64,000 bases of DNA from Cohnella zeiphila (GTDB taxonomy: Bacteria; Bacillota; Bacilli; Paenibacillales; Paenibacillaceae). A program made the translations under genes and the position numbers. A model generated the notes under the pieces. It saw only the letters and a list, made by a program, of their open reading frames with translations, was not told where the DNA came from and searched no databases. The DNA is taken from positions 1-64,000 of the forward strand of contig NZ_JACJVO010000009.1 of the NCBI RefSeq assembly GCF_014212055.1, in the 5' to 3' direction. Shown here piece after piece: positions 1 to 8,674 of this stretch. Each line of letters opens with the position of its first letter. Position 1 is the first letter of the stretch.

Positions 1-21
1 AAACATTAGCTGGTTTTTGCT

Positions 22-279
22 TCGAAATCCCGCTCGCTCAGGAAGAAGATGGATGACACTTTCGCTTTCACCCCTTTTCATCGAAATTCCGTTCGCTCAG
101 GGCAAGGCCGGTCGACACTTCGCTTTCGCCCCTTTTCATCGAAATTCCGTTCGCTCAGGGCGAGGCCGGTCAACAGCTTCGCTTTCGTCCCTTTTCATCG
201 AAACCCCGCTCGCTCAGGCAGAGGATGGACGACACCTTCGCTTTCGCCCCCTTTTCATCGAAATCCCGCTCGCTCAGGG
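22..279. repeat. Five direct repeats, about 59 bp period
   Basis: Five copies of a core close to TCGAAATCCCGCTCGCTCAG start near 22, 81, 139, 198 and 258, so the period is 58 to 60 bp. The DNA between the cores is also partly conserved (CGCTTTCGCCCCTTTTCA before each of the last four cores), which makes this a tandem repeat rather than spacer-separated repeats. Period lengths that are not multiples of three and the shifting frames argue against coding. Function unknown; it could be a dispersed intergenic repeat family. Confidence 0.85.
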
Positions 280-427
280 CACGGACGGCTTACAGAGTCT
301 GCATTACACCGGAACTATATTTCGGCAATCAAGCGCTGCCTTGCTGATGTCATTGATATCTGAAACGTACTTGCGATCGAACGTTTCGGCGGACTTCATG
401 GAATGGCAACAAAGACTGTTCGAGGTC

Positions 428-570
428 TGAGCGAAGGGGATATCCGCATTAAGCAATCGCAATGGACATGTCCTGAGCGAGCGGGATTTCGAGTATAAGA
501 AGAAAAAAGGCCACTTCGAGCCGTATGCCGGGCGGGGGCGGGAGCTTAACCTGAGCAAGCGGGATTTCGG
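428..570. repeat. Inverted copies of the left-end repeat core
   Basis: The core of the 22-279 repeats returns in reverse orientation at about 472-491 (CCTGAGCGAGCGGGATTTCG) and 550-570 (CCTGAGCAAGCGGGATTTCG), with a degenerate copy near 428-445. Facing copies could let a transcript fold into long stems. Together with the direct copies this resembles REP/BIME-like clusters. The rest of 571-889 shows no further repeat and no convincing gene. Confidence 0.75.
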
Positions 571-889
571 ACAAAAGGCGAGCAAGCGGTGTGACGGAAA
601 GGCGGACGGAGGAAAGCCGCCGGGGGTGGCCGATGGGTTTTCGTTCGCTTGCCCGTTTCGGCCCGCACGGCCGGCAGCCGACAGTGGCATGCGATGCCGC
701 TATGCCGTGCGGCAGGCGGAGGCGGGAGGCGGCATACGATTTCGCCAATACCTTCCGCTTCGTTCCCCGCAAAAATTCGGACATCGGAAACACAAAAAAT
801 TGGATATTCCGGATTTTTCCTTACAGCTACAATGAACGCGAAGAGCAAGCACTGCAAACGCTCTCACATTGAAGGCTGGAGGGAGAATC

Positions 890-3800
890 ATGATGAAGAA
901 ACGAATCAGGGGTTTCGCCGTCGCCGTCGGCGCGGCGCTGCTGGCTGCGCTGACGCCGCTCGGCGCCATGAACGGCGCTGCGGCGTCAGCCGGCGGCCAA
1001 CCGGCGCACCATGTCGTCGCGGTCAGCGGCATGCCGCAGGCTGACGGCGGCGCGGACGGCGCGGACGGCGCGGACCGTCAAGGCGGGTCGCACGGGAACG
1101 GAAGCGGCGCGAGCGCAGGCCGCTCGAACGGGCATGGCGAGGCCGGCGCATCGGTCGACATTTCGCAGACCGGCCATGTCGTGACGGCTACGAACGGATT
1201 GGTGACGGTCGAATACGACCTGTCGACCGGCAAGGGCGATCTAAGTGCCGGCACAACGAGCCTCATGCACGATTTTTATTCGGACTACGGCGTGGCAGGG
1301 AGTTCAACGCGCATCAGCTCCTCCGATGCCGGGACGAGGACGGCGAACTGGACGTCCGTCGGCACGGACGGCTACGGCTCCGGCGGCAAGAAGCTGACGA
1401 TCGCAAGCGTCCTGACGTCCGGCTCGACGATCGCGCTGAACCTGACGCTGTACGAGGGCAAGCCGTACGTGCTCGCGAGCATGTCGGTCAGCAAGAGCAC
1501 GCCGCTCACGATCGATTTCCTGGAGCCGATCGCGGCGGACAACCTGGACATCGGCGCCGGCTCGGACAAGCGAATCTATACGGCGCCCTACAACAACAAC
1601 ACCGACTTCGGCGTCGCGCCGGTGAACGATTTCGGCAACAGCGAGAACGGGAGCGACCGGCCGGAAGGCACGAACGTGACGTGGTCGCCGTTCGACGGCA
1701 CCAGCTACTGGGTGGCGGCGATGTTCGACAATGCGAACAAGAACGGGTTCATTGCCGGCGCGGCCACTACGTTCAAGTGGAAAAGCATGCAGTTCCTGCG
1801 CCAAGCGGCAACCGCGAACGGTCCGCTTACCGGCTTCTCCGTCTACAACGCCGGCGGCACGCAGAGCGGAACGATTGTCGCATCGGATTTGTTTTTCCTG
1901 GGCTACTATTCAGACTACCGCGACGGGCTCGAAGAGTTCGGCCGAACGTACGCCGTCGGAGACCCGAAGCTTCCCTGGACGGGCGGCGTACCGATGGGCT
2001 ACAACAGCTACTACACGTTCTACGGCCTGCCGACCGGCGAGTCGATGAAGGCGATGGTCGACTACTACGCCGACCATTTGAAGCCGCTTGGCTATACGTA
2101 CTTGAACCTGGATTGCTGCTACAAGGGGGCCTCCGGCCAGGGGCTTGACACCGACTTCGCGGCTTATGCGGATTACGTGCACGGCAAGGGGATGAAAGCG
2201 GGGGGCTACGAGGTTCCGTTCGGCATTTTCTACGATCTGTCCGATCCCGTTCCCGGAGCGCCGCAGTACACGTTCCAAGACATCGCGCTCAAGGACGACA
2301 ACGGCCAGCCGATCCGCACGTATCTGGGCACGTACATCGTCGACGCCACCCATCCCGGCGGACAAGCCTATCTGAAGCACTTGATGGACTATTATTTCGT
2401 CGATACCGGCTTCGACTACGTGAAGCTGGATTTTCTCGACTTCGGCATGTTCGAAGGAAAGCACTACGATCCGACCAAAAACGGCATCCAGGCCTACCGG
2501 ATCGGCATGCAGATCGTGCGCGACGAGCTGCAGTCGGCTTCGCGGGACATTTTCATCGACGAGTCGATCGCCCCGCTGCTTCCGTCCGGCTACGCGCACG
2601 GCAGACGGTCCGGCGTCGACACGACGATTCCGCTGCAGGGCAACTTGATGTCCGGCATCGAGCGCCAGGCGATGAACGCGGCGGCCTCCTGGTGGACGAA
2701 CGGCACGCTTTACGAGTATAACGATCCGGATATGGCGCTGCCGGAAAATATCGCGAACGGCTTCGACAAAACGACGCTGAACGAGAGCCGGCTGCTGACG
2801 ACGGTGGACCTGCTGGAAGGGGGTCATCTGCTGATCGGCGACAACGTTCCGTTCATCTCGGAGGACCGGCTGGCCCCGTTCCTCGATCCGTCGCTGATCG
2901 GCATCGCGGCCGAAGGGAAAGCGGCGCGGCCGGTGTCGATGACGAACTTCTATCACAAGCTCGAGCACTCGCCGCCGATCGTTTACTCCACTTTGGCGAA
3001 CGGAGACAAGGTCGTCGGCATGTCCAACTGGAACCTGAACGGGACCGCGACGCAGACCGTGTCGTTCGCCGATCTCGGTCTCAGCCCGACCGCTTCCTAT
3101 ACCGTGACGGAGCTGTACGGCCGGACGAAGCTCGGCACGTTCAGCGGCAGCTACACGCGCACGCAGCAGCCGGGCGAGTCCGTCATTTTACGGATTTCGA
3201 GCACGGCCTCCGATTGGCCGGCGCCTCCGGTCAATCTCGCGGCCGGCAAGCCGGCGACGGCTTCGTCCACCTGGTCGGCGCAGACGGGCTACGACGCGTC
3301 CAAGGCGACGGACGGCGATGCCGGCACCCGCTGGAGCGCGGAGGACGGGCAGTTCAACAACCAATGGATCGAAGTGAACTTGGGCGCCGCCACCGACGTC
3401 AACCGCGTCGTATTGAGGGAATACAACGGCGGCAACCAATCGTTCCAGATCGATACGTACGCGCTGCAATATTGGAACGGCACGGGCTATACCGATCTGA
3501 CCAAAGGATTTACGATCGGCGACAAACGGATCCTCGACTTCCCGACCGTCTCGACGACGAAGCTGCGGCTGTACGTCAACAAAGGACGCTTCATTCCGTC
3601 GATCGTCGAATTCGAAGCCTACGACGTCAGCGGCAACACCGGCTCCATCATCGATCAGGACGACAGCGCCGCCGCCTATTCGGCTTACTCGGACATTCGC
3701 GCGAACATCGAGCGGATGCAGACGTTCTCGCTGACGTCGCCCAGCTTGCCGAAGCTCGACTTCTACCTGTACGAGAGCTACGTCAACGACGTTCCGAAGG

Positions 3801-4138
3801 ACAGCTATTATCTCGACATCGTCCAACTGGACGACGACGGCATTCCGGCGGAGACGCTGTTCACGGCGTCGCTCGCTTCGAACAACATTCCGGGCTCGCC
3901 GACGCCGTATTCCATCTATCCGAAGCTGACCGGACTGGATACGACGAAGAAATACGCGATCGTGCTGCGTTCGCCGAATGCGCTGGACGACGGCTCCACC
4001 AACAACAAGTACGGGTTCGCGTACAGCGACGACAATCCTTACCCGAACGGGGAGGAGAAGATCTCCTTCGACGGGGGCGCCACCTGGGGCGCGGAAAGCG
4101 GCGGGGGCCGGGATTTGATCTTTACGATTTACAAGTAA
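890..4138 (+). CDS. Secreted clan GH-D (alpha-galactosidase-like) glycosidase with discoidin/CBM32 domain
   Basis: Exported glycoside hydrolase of 1082 aa. ATG at 890 follows GGAGGGAG with good spacing; an upstream in-frame TTG at 869 has none. Residues 1-35 form a signal peptide, followed by a Gly/Ala/Asp-rich low-complexity stretch to about residue 85. The catalytic barrel shows the clan D signatures: YVKLDF, with the likely nucleophile at about D514, and NDPDM at about 611-615. A coagulation factor 5/8 type C (CBM32-like) carbohydrate-binding domain starts near residue 781 (NLAAGKPATAS) and ends near 920. The last 150 residues are not recognised. Exact substrate is unknown; alpha-galactoside is the family guess. 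Confidence 0.85.
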   Translation: MMKKRIRGFAVAVGAALLAALTPLGAMNGAAASAGGQPAHHVVAVSGMPQADGGADGADGADRQGGSHGNGSGASAGRSNGHGEAGASVDISQTGHVVTATNGLVTVEYDLSTGKGDLSAGTTSLMHDFYSDYGVAGSSTRISSSDAGTRTANWTSVGTDGYGSGGKKLTIASVLTSGSTIALNLTLYEGKPYVLASMSVSKSTPLTIDFLEPIAADNLDIGAGSDKRIYTAPYNNNTDFGVAPVNDFGNSENGSDRPEGTNVTWSPFDGTSYWVAAMFDNANKNGFIAGAATTFKWKSMQFLRQAATANGPLTGFSVYNAGGTQSGTIVASDLFFLGYYSDYRDGLEEFGRTYAVGDPKLPWTGGVPMGYNSYYTFYGLPTGESMKAMVDYYADHLKPLGYTYLNLDCCYKGASGQGLDTDFAAYADYVHGKGMKAGGYEVPFGIFYDLSDPVPGAPQYTFQDIALKDDNGQPIRTYLGTYIVDATHPGGQAYLKHLMDYYFVDTGFDYVKLDFLDFGMFEGKHYDPTKNGIQAYRIGMQIVRDELQSASRDIFIDESIAPLLPSGYAHGRRSGVDTTIPLQGNLMSGIERQAMNAAASWWTNGTLYEYNDPDMALPENIANGFDKTTLNESRLLTTVDLLEGGHLLIGDNVPFISEDRLAPFLDPSLIGIAAEGKAARPVSMTNFYHKLEHSPPIVYSTLANGDKVVGMSNWNLNGTATQTVSFADLGLSPTASYTVTELYGRTKLGTFSGSYTRTQQPGESVILRISSTASDWPAPPVNLAAGKPATASSTWSAQTGYDASKATDGDAGTRWSAEDGQFNNQWIEVNLGAATDVNRVVLREYNGGNQSFQIDTYALQYWNGTGYTDLTKGFTIGDKRILDFPTVSTTKLRLYVNKGRFIPSIVEFEAYDVSGNTGSIIDQDDSAAAYSAYSDIRANIERMQTFSLTSPSLPKLDFYLYESYVNDVPKDSYYLDIVQLDDDGIPAETLFTASLASNNIPGSPTPYSIYPKLTGLDTTKKYAIVLRSPNALDDGSTNNKYGFAYSDDNPYPNGEEKISFDGGATWGAESGGGRDLIFTIYK

Positions 4139-4158
4139 GCTTGAGGCTTGCGGCCGCG

Positions 4159-4395
4159 CTAGGAACGGACGGCGCGGTCCGCGAGCAGATAATCGCTGTC
4201 GGCGTCGATCAACTGCAGCCTCGTATGGCAGCAGTTGAACAGCACCGACAGCTTTTTGTGTCCGCCGCTCAGGTCCGCGACGTCCTTCGGCTTGATCGGC
4301 AGCCGCACGTCCCGCTTGCCGCAGAAAGGGCATTCCGAGGCATAAACCTCGTTCATCTGGATGTCGTAGGGAAGACTGTTTTCAAAGGGAATCAC
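4159..4395 (-). CDS. Small Cys-containing (zinc-ribbon-like) hypothetical protein
   Basis: A 78-aa protein read convergently to the glycosidase, with 20 bp between the stops. It starts with GTG at 4395 behind CGGAGGTG. Cysteines C22 and C25 form a CPFC knuckle, and a second pair, C55-C56, is followed by H57, which suggests a metal-binding fold. No membrane segment or signal peptide is seen. I do not recognise a named family, and its role is unknown. Confidence 0.6.
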   Translation of the reverse strand: MIPFENSLPYDIQMNEVYASECPFCGKRDVRLPIKPKDVADLSGGHKKLSVLFNCCHTRLQLIDADSDYLLADRAVRS

Positions 4396-4446
4396 GATTG
4401 ACGCACCTCCGTTCGCTCTGCTTGGTTGTCCCTAACGATACAACAG

Positions 4447-4475
4447 TTGTTCCCGGAAGCGCAATAAGGTAGCAT
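4447..4475 (+). promoter_or_regulatory. Sigma-A promoter candidate for pepF
   Basis: TTGTTC at 4447-4452 and TAGCAT at 4470-4475 are separated by 17 bp and lie 36 bp upstream of the pepF start. Only the spacing and partial hexamer match support it. Confidence 0.5.
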
Positions 4476-4510
4476 GGGTAAAAAAAGGTACATGAGAGGA
4501 TGAGCGATCG

Positions 4511-6298
4511 ATGAGTCAGGCGCTGTCGCAAACGTGGGATTTGGACGCGATTTTCGCGGGAGGCTCCGAGTCGCCGGCCTTCGCTTCGTTTCTGGCCGAG
4601 ACGGATGCGCTCGTCGCCGGCTTGCTGGGGGAGCTGACGGGCGGCGGGCAAGCGGACGAAGCCGCGCTGACGGGATGGACGGAGCGGCTGCAGCAGGCGC
4701 AGTCGCGGATTCGGCAGGCGGACTCCTTCGTCGGCTGTCTGTCCGCGCAGCGGATGGACGACCGGAAGGCGGTCGCCCTGACGGAAAAGGTTCAGACGCT
4801 GTCCGCGAAATTCCGCCAAGCGTCCGACCGGTTCGACGTGAAGCTGGCGGAGCTGCCGGAGGACCGGTTCGAGCGGTGGGCGCGGGAGACAGCTCAGTCT
4901 CCGGTGGCGTTTCCGCTGCGGGAGCGCCGCGACGCGATCCGCGAGAAGCTGCCCCCGGAGCAGGAGGCGCTTGCTTCGGAGCTGGCCATCGACGGCTACC
5001 AGGGCTGGGGAGAGCATTACCAGACGATCGTCGGGCGCATCTCGATCCCGTGGGAGGAGAACGGCCAGCAGAAGCAGCTGTCGGCCGGACAGGCGGCGAA
5101 TCGGCTGGAAAGCCCGAATCCGCAAGTCCGGGACGAGATGGGCAAGCTCTGGGAGGAAGCGTGGGCCTCCGAGTCCGACCTGTGCGCGGACACGCTCAAC
5201 CGGCTGGCCGGCTTCCGCCTGAAGCTGTACGCCCGCCGCGGATGGGACGATCCGCTTCATGAGCCGCTCAAGATGAACCGGATGAGCCGCGATACGCTGG
5301 ATGCGATGTGGCAGGCGGTCGAGGCCGGAATCGAGCCATTGAAGCGGTATCTGGCCGCGAAGGCGCGCCGTTTCGGCAAGATGAAGCCGGACTGGCACGA
5401 CGTCTACGCCCCGATCGGAGAAGATGGGGAGAAAATCGGGTACGACGAGGCGGCGAAGCTCATCCGCGAAGCGTTCGAGCCGTTCTCCCCAGGCATGGCG
5501 AAGCTGGCCGACCGGGCGTTCGCCGAGCGCTGGATCGAAGCGGAAGACCGGCCCGGCAAGCGGCCGGGAGGCTTCTGCACCGACTTCCCGGTCAGCCGGC
5601 AGACCCGCATTTTCATGACGTATTCCGGCACGCCGGGCAACGTCTCGACGCTTGCTCACGAGCTGGGCCACGCTTACCACAGCTCTTTGGTGGACGGGCT
5701 GCAGCCGTTCGCGCAGGACTACGCCATGAACGTGGCGGAGACGGCTTCGACGTTCGCGGAAGGACTCGTCAGCGACGCGCTGCTGAAGCGGACCGCCAGC
5801 GGCGAGGCGCTGCTGGGACTGCTCGACGAGCGGCTGCAGAACGCGGTATCGTTCTTCATGAACATCCGCGCGCGCTTCCTGTTCGAGACGCGATTCTACG
5901 CGGGCCGGAAGGAAGGGATGCTCGAAGCGGGGCAGCTGAACGAGCTGATGACGGCGGCGCAGAAGGAAGCGTTCGGAGATGCGCTCGGTTCCTGGCATCC
6001 GCACTTTTGGGCGTCGAAGCTGCACTTTTACTTGACCGACGTGCCTTTTTACAATTTCCCGTATACGTTCGGCTACCTGTTCAGTACCGGTCTGGCCGCC
6101 GTCGGCGAAGCCGAAGGACCTTCGTTCGGCAAAAGATACGACCGTCTGCTGGAGGATACCGCCTTGATGACGGTGGAACAGCTGGCGTCCAAGCATCTTG
6201 GGGTCGATTTGAGCCGGGGAGACTTCTGGGAGTCCGCCGTTCGCCGCGCCGTTGCCGACGTGGACCGGTTCGTCAGCCTTGCCGGCGGAGCGCATTGA
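4511..6298 (+). CDS. pepF: M3 family oligoendopeptidase (PepF-like)
   Basis: Cytoplasmic zinc metallopeptidase of 595 aa that degrades short peptides. The thermolysin-type zinc motif HELGH lies at residues 383-387, and a downstream ETAS segment near residue 410 supplies the third ligand expected for M3 enzymes. Length fits PepF proteins (about 600 aa) and no signal peptide is present. The ATG at 4511 follows GAGAGGATGAG. It is transcribed alone from a likely promoter at 4447 and ends in a strong terminator at 6323. Confidence 0.92.
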   Translation: MSQALSQTWDLDAIFAGGSESPAFASFLAETDALVAGLLGELTGGGQADEAALTGWTERLQQAQSRIRQADSFVGCLSAQRMDDRKAVALTEKVQTLSAKFRQASDRFDVKLAELPEDRFERWARETAQSPVAFPLRERRDAIREKLPPEQEALASELAIDGYQGWGEHYQTIVGRISIPWEENGQQKQLSAGQAANRLESPNPQVRDEMGKLWEEAWASESDLCADTLNRLAGFRLKLYARRGWDDPLHEPLKMNRMSRDTLDAMWQAVEAGIEPLKRYLAAKARRFGKMKPDWHDVYAPIGEDGEKIGYDEAAKLIREAFEPFSPGMAKLADRAFAERWIEAEDRPGKRPGGFCTDFPVSRQTRIFMTYSGTPGNVSTLAHELGHAYHSSLVDGLQPFAQDYAMNVAETASTFAEGLVSDALLKRTASGEALLGLLDERLQNAVSFFMNIRARFLFETRFYAGRKEGMLEAGQLNELMTAAQKEAFGDALGSWHPHFWASKLHFYLTDVPFYNFPYTFGYLFSTGLAAVGEAEGPSFGKRYDRLLEDTALMTVEQLASKHLGVDLSRGDFWESAVRRAVADVDRFVSLAGGAH

Positions 6299-6322
6299 TC
6301 GCCGCTGCCGGGAATCTCTTCC

Positions 6323-6351
6323 GAGGGAGCCTAAAGGCTCCCTCCTTTTTT
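6323..6351 (+). terminator. Rho-independent terminator of pepF
   Basis: GAGGGAGCC at 6323-6331 pairs perfectly with GGCTCCCTC at 6336-6344 across a TAAA loop and is followed by a T tract. Confidence 0.92.
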
Positions 6352-6462
6352 ATGTCGAATTGTTCCCGAAGTCCCTGCAAAAATAAGACTTAAGAAGCGG
6401 TTTTTCGGTCCGATTTTCCAAAAAGGCGGAAAAAAGATTGACGACAAAATTAGACAATTCGA

Positions 6463-6491
6463 TTGTAAAATTCTAAATATTCTCATATAAT
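6463..6491 (+). promoter_or_regulatory. Sigma-A promoter
   Basis: TTGTAA at 6463-6468, a 17-bp spacer and a perfect TATAAT at 6486-6491 sit in an AT-rich stretch 64 bp before the next gene. This is one of the best promoter matches in the window. Confidence 0.8.
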
Positions 6492-6554
6492 GAGTCTGAA
6501 GTTGCATAAGGAATATATTAGGATGTTCCCCGAGAGAGAGGGAGAGGGAGGATA

Positions 6555-6965
6555 ATGATGGAAGCCGAAATGATGCCATTGGCCAGACAAGTGGATGTCG
6601 CTTTGCGGCAGATGGAGGAAGAACTGAAGGGGTTGTCGGCCGGTACGATCGTCATGCAGATTCGCAACGATATGATCGGCAAATTCGGAGTCCGCCACTT
6701 GCCGCTGGACTACGAAGAGCGAGAACCGTACTCCCGCACGCCCCGTTCGGGATTGACGGCCGATCAAGTGGCGACTCTTCGGAAGATGGCGCTGGAAGCG
6801 TTGGAACATAAGCGCAGTTGGACTCATGGAGAAATTACATACGATTTCGTGCTTCGACAAGGCAAAATTTCCTTAAGCGTCCAATTCGAGTCCAACTACA
6901 ACATGGCCAATCTCATGTTCCGCCTCTCCAAGCGGAGAGATCGGAGGGAAGTATCCAACGAGTAG
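6555..6965 (+). CDS. Conserved hypothetical protein, 136 aa
   Basis: Soluble 136-aa protein with no signal peptide or membrane segment. It starts at ATG 6555 (a second ATG follows at 6558) behind a purine-rich GGGAGG site. The N-terminal third is predicted mostly helical (RQMEEELKG). The C-terminal half has an alternating pattern (ITYDFVLRQGKISLSVQFES) typical of beta strands. It is monocistronic, with its own promoter at 6463 and a terminator at 6981. I do not recognise a family with a known function. Confidence 0.75.
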   Translation: MMEAEMMPLARQVDVALRQMEEELKGLSAGTIVMQIRNDMIGKFGVRHLPLDYEEREPYSRTPRSGLTADQVATLRKMALEALEHKRSWTHGEITYDFVLRQGKISLSVQFESNYNMANLMFRLSKRRDRREVSNE

Positions 6966-6980
6966 CTCCTTGGCATAGAA

Positions 6981-7009
6981 AAACCGGCCTTCTCATCGGG
7001 GGCCGGTTT
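6981..7009. terminator. Bidirectional terminator
   Basis: AAACCGGCC at 6981-6989 pairs with GGCCGGTTT at 7001-7009. Read on the minus strand the stem ends in a GGTTTTTCT run, so it can also stop transcripts of the convergent permease gene that ends at 7034. Confidence 0.8.
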
Positions 7010-7033
7010 GTTGTCTGATCTGCGCCTTTCCGC

Positions 7034-8137
7034 TTAGACCCAGCCCCATCGTTCGAACAGGTGGGAGCCGATCAGCACGAGGCAAAAAGTGGCGAAGGCG
7101 AAGCGGAGCACGAATGTTTTGCGGAAGACGGACAGCATCAGGAGAACGCCCTTCAGGTCCAGCATCGGTCCGAGAACGAGAAAGGACAGAAGCGCTCCGT
7201 GCGGGACGAATGGAGCCAGCGGAGCGGCCACGAAGGCGTCCGCCGTCGAGCAAAGCGAAAGGAAAAAGGCGAATGCCATCATGAACAGATGGGAGAACCA
7301 GTCGTGTCCGGCGAGCCGCGAGATGGTCTCGGGAGACACGGACGTCTGAACGGCGGCCGCGATCAGGGAGCCCGCCAGCAGGTATTTGCCCATATCCCAA
7401 AAGTCTTGCAGCGCGTGATGCGAAATTTCATGGAAGCCGGCCGCCCAGCGGGAGCGGGGAGTGCCGGGACGCACGTCATGATGATGGCTGTGGCCGTGGT
7501 GATCCTGCACATGATGCTCATGGTCATGGCGGTCATAATGCTCATGATCGTGATGGTCATGATGCGAATGTCCATGAGAGTGGCCGTGATGCCCGTGGCC
7601 GCTCCCGGCCGTCCGGTCTTCGCGCAGCGGGTTGCGTTTGAGTGTGGCTGCGAGCAGCAGGCCGAGCGATGCGGCCACGGCGAACGCAAGGCCGAACCGC
7701 GAGTAAGCGAGCCGCGGATCGGAGCGGAAAGCGGCGAAGGTCGAGGCGATGACGATCGGATTCAAGATCGGACCGGCCGCCAGGTAGACCAGGCCGATAT
7801 AGGCGGGAACGCCTTTGCGGATGAGCCGCCGGACGATGGGCACCATTCCGCATTCGCACAGCGGCATCGCCATGCCGAGCAGGCTGCCGAACAGGACGCC
7901 GTACACCTTATTTTTTGGAGCGAGGCGGCGGATGTGACGATCCGAGACGAACGCTTCAATCACGGAGGAGACGAGCGATCCAAGCGCCAGGTAAGGCAGC
8001 GCATCCAGCAGAATGCCCGCGAACGTGCGAAACAGCGGGCTGAAATAATCGGCATGGCGGCGCCAAACCAGGAAGAGCAGGAAGACGCCCGAAGCCGCGG
8101 TCAGGATCCGAAGCCGGACAATCGTCGCCATATCCAT
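7034..8137 (-). CDS. Permease with His-rich loop (DUF318/YraQ, SO_0444-type metal efflux family)
   Basis: Integral membrane protein of 367 aa with about eight hydrophobic segments in two halves. A cytosolic or external loop at about residues 181-220 carries 22 histidines in about 40 residues, and an LCECG motif (C94, C96) lies in a membrane segment. These features fit the SO_0444/YraQ permeases linked to zinc, copper or arsenic efflux. The ATG at 8137 is preferred over one 63 bp upstream because AAGGAAG precedes it at ideal spacing. It appears monocistronic. Metal specificity cannot be read from the sequence. Confidence 0.82.
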   Translation of the reverse strand: MDMATIVRLRILTAASGVFLLFLVWRRHADYFSPLFRTFAGILLDALPYLALGSLVSSVIEAFVSDRHIRRLAPKNKVYGVLFGSLLGMAMPLCECGMVPIVRRLIRKGVPAYIGLVYLAAGPILNPIVIASTFAAFRSDPRLAYSRFGLAFAVAASLGLLLAATLKRNPLREDRTAGSGHGHHGHSHGHSHHDHHDHEHYDRHDHEHHVQDHHGHSHHHDVRPGTPRSRWAAGFHEISHHALQDFWDMGKYLLAGSLIAAAVQTSVSPETISRLAGHDWFSHLFMMAFAFFLSLCSTADAFVAAPLAPFVPHGALLSFLVLGPMLDLKGVLLMLSVFRKTFVLRFAFATFCLVLIGSHLFERWGWV

Positions 8138-8284
8138 TTTCACTTCCTTATCGTACCGGCTGCGGAACCGCGATCGAATCGCCCTCCGGCGTTTCGCCAA
8201 GCCGTCCGCTTCGCCGGGGAATGGAGTTTGCGGTAGCTTTTCCTAACGTATGCTTGGCTTGGGCGAGGAAGAACGCGTATTTGA

Positions 8285-8313
8285 TTGCAACGGATCGGGG
8301 AGAGCTTTATAAT
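8285..8313 (+). promoter_or_regulatory. Sigma-A promoter of the trpS leader
   Basis: TTGCAA at 8285-8290, 17 bp, then perfect TATAAT at 8308-8313. It would start the T-box leader transcript near 8320. Confidence 0.8.
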
Positions 8314-8336
8314 GTAGGGTAATATTCGAATTCGGC

Positions 8337-8612
8337 GTTGATGAGAACAAGTACGTCTTCGGGGACGGTCCCAGAGAGCCGGCGATCGCTGCGAGCCGGT
8401 ACCCGCCCGAAGGCCGAATGGAACTCGGAGCCGGGAGCTGGAGGCGGCGGATCCGTGCGATTCGTTCCGAGGTTCCCCGACGGTTCCCCGTTACCGGAAC
8501 GAAAGGCTTCAATCCCTGCCCGTTGCCCGACGCGACCGGCACAGTTCTATTGAAGCGAATAAGGGTGGCACCACGACCTCTTCGTCCCTTGCGGACGGGA
8601 GGTCTTTTTGTC
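8337..8612 (+). promoter_or_regulatory. Tryptophan T-box leader with specifier TGG
   Basis: The leader opens with the usual GATGAGAACAAGTA start of T-box stem I and carries the AGAGA element near 8373. A specifier loop reads GAATGGAAC with TGG (Trp) at 8419-8421. The conserved T-box AAGGGTGGCACCACG lies at 8561-8575 and overlaps the start of the terminator stem. Uncharged tRNA-Trp should pair with TGG and with the T-box bulge and favour the antiterminator. The specifier matches the gene that follows. Confidence 0.93.
8575..8609 (+). terminator. T-box conditional terminator
   Basis: GACCTC at 8575-8580 pairs with GAGGTC at 8599-8604, with GTCC/GGAC inside, followed by TTTTT. It competes with the antiterminator formed by the T-box sequence. 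Confidence 0.88.
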
Positions 8613-8674
8613 GTTACCGGAGTATCCCGTCGCGATTCGATTATTTCGACCATTCAGAAAGGTGGAATTCAAGA

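Noticed and set aside
22..279. CRISPR array at the left end
   Set aside because: The intervals between the cores are themselves similar and of similar sequence, so there are no unique spacers, and no cas gene is seen.
4382..6295. Long minus-strand frame opposite pepF
   Set aside because: It is a GC-driven shadow, Arg-rich and without family motifs or a ribosome binding site; the plus-strand HELGH peptidase is clearly real. The same applies to long frames opposite the PBP2 and UbiD genes.
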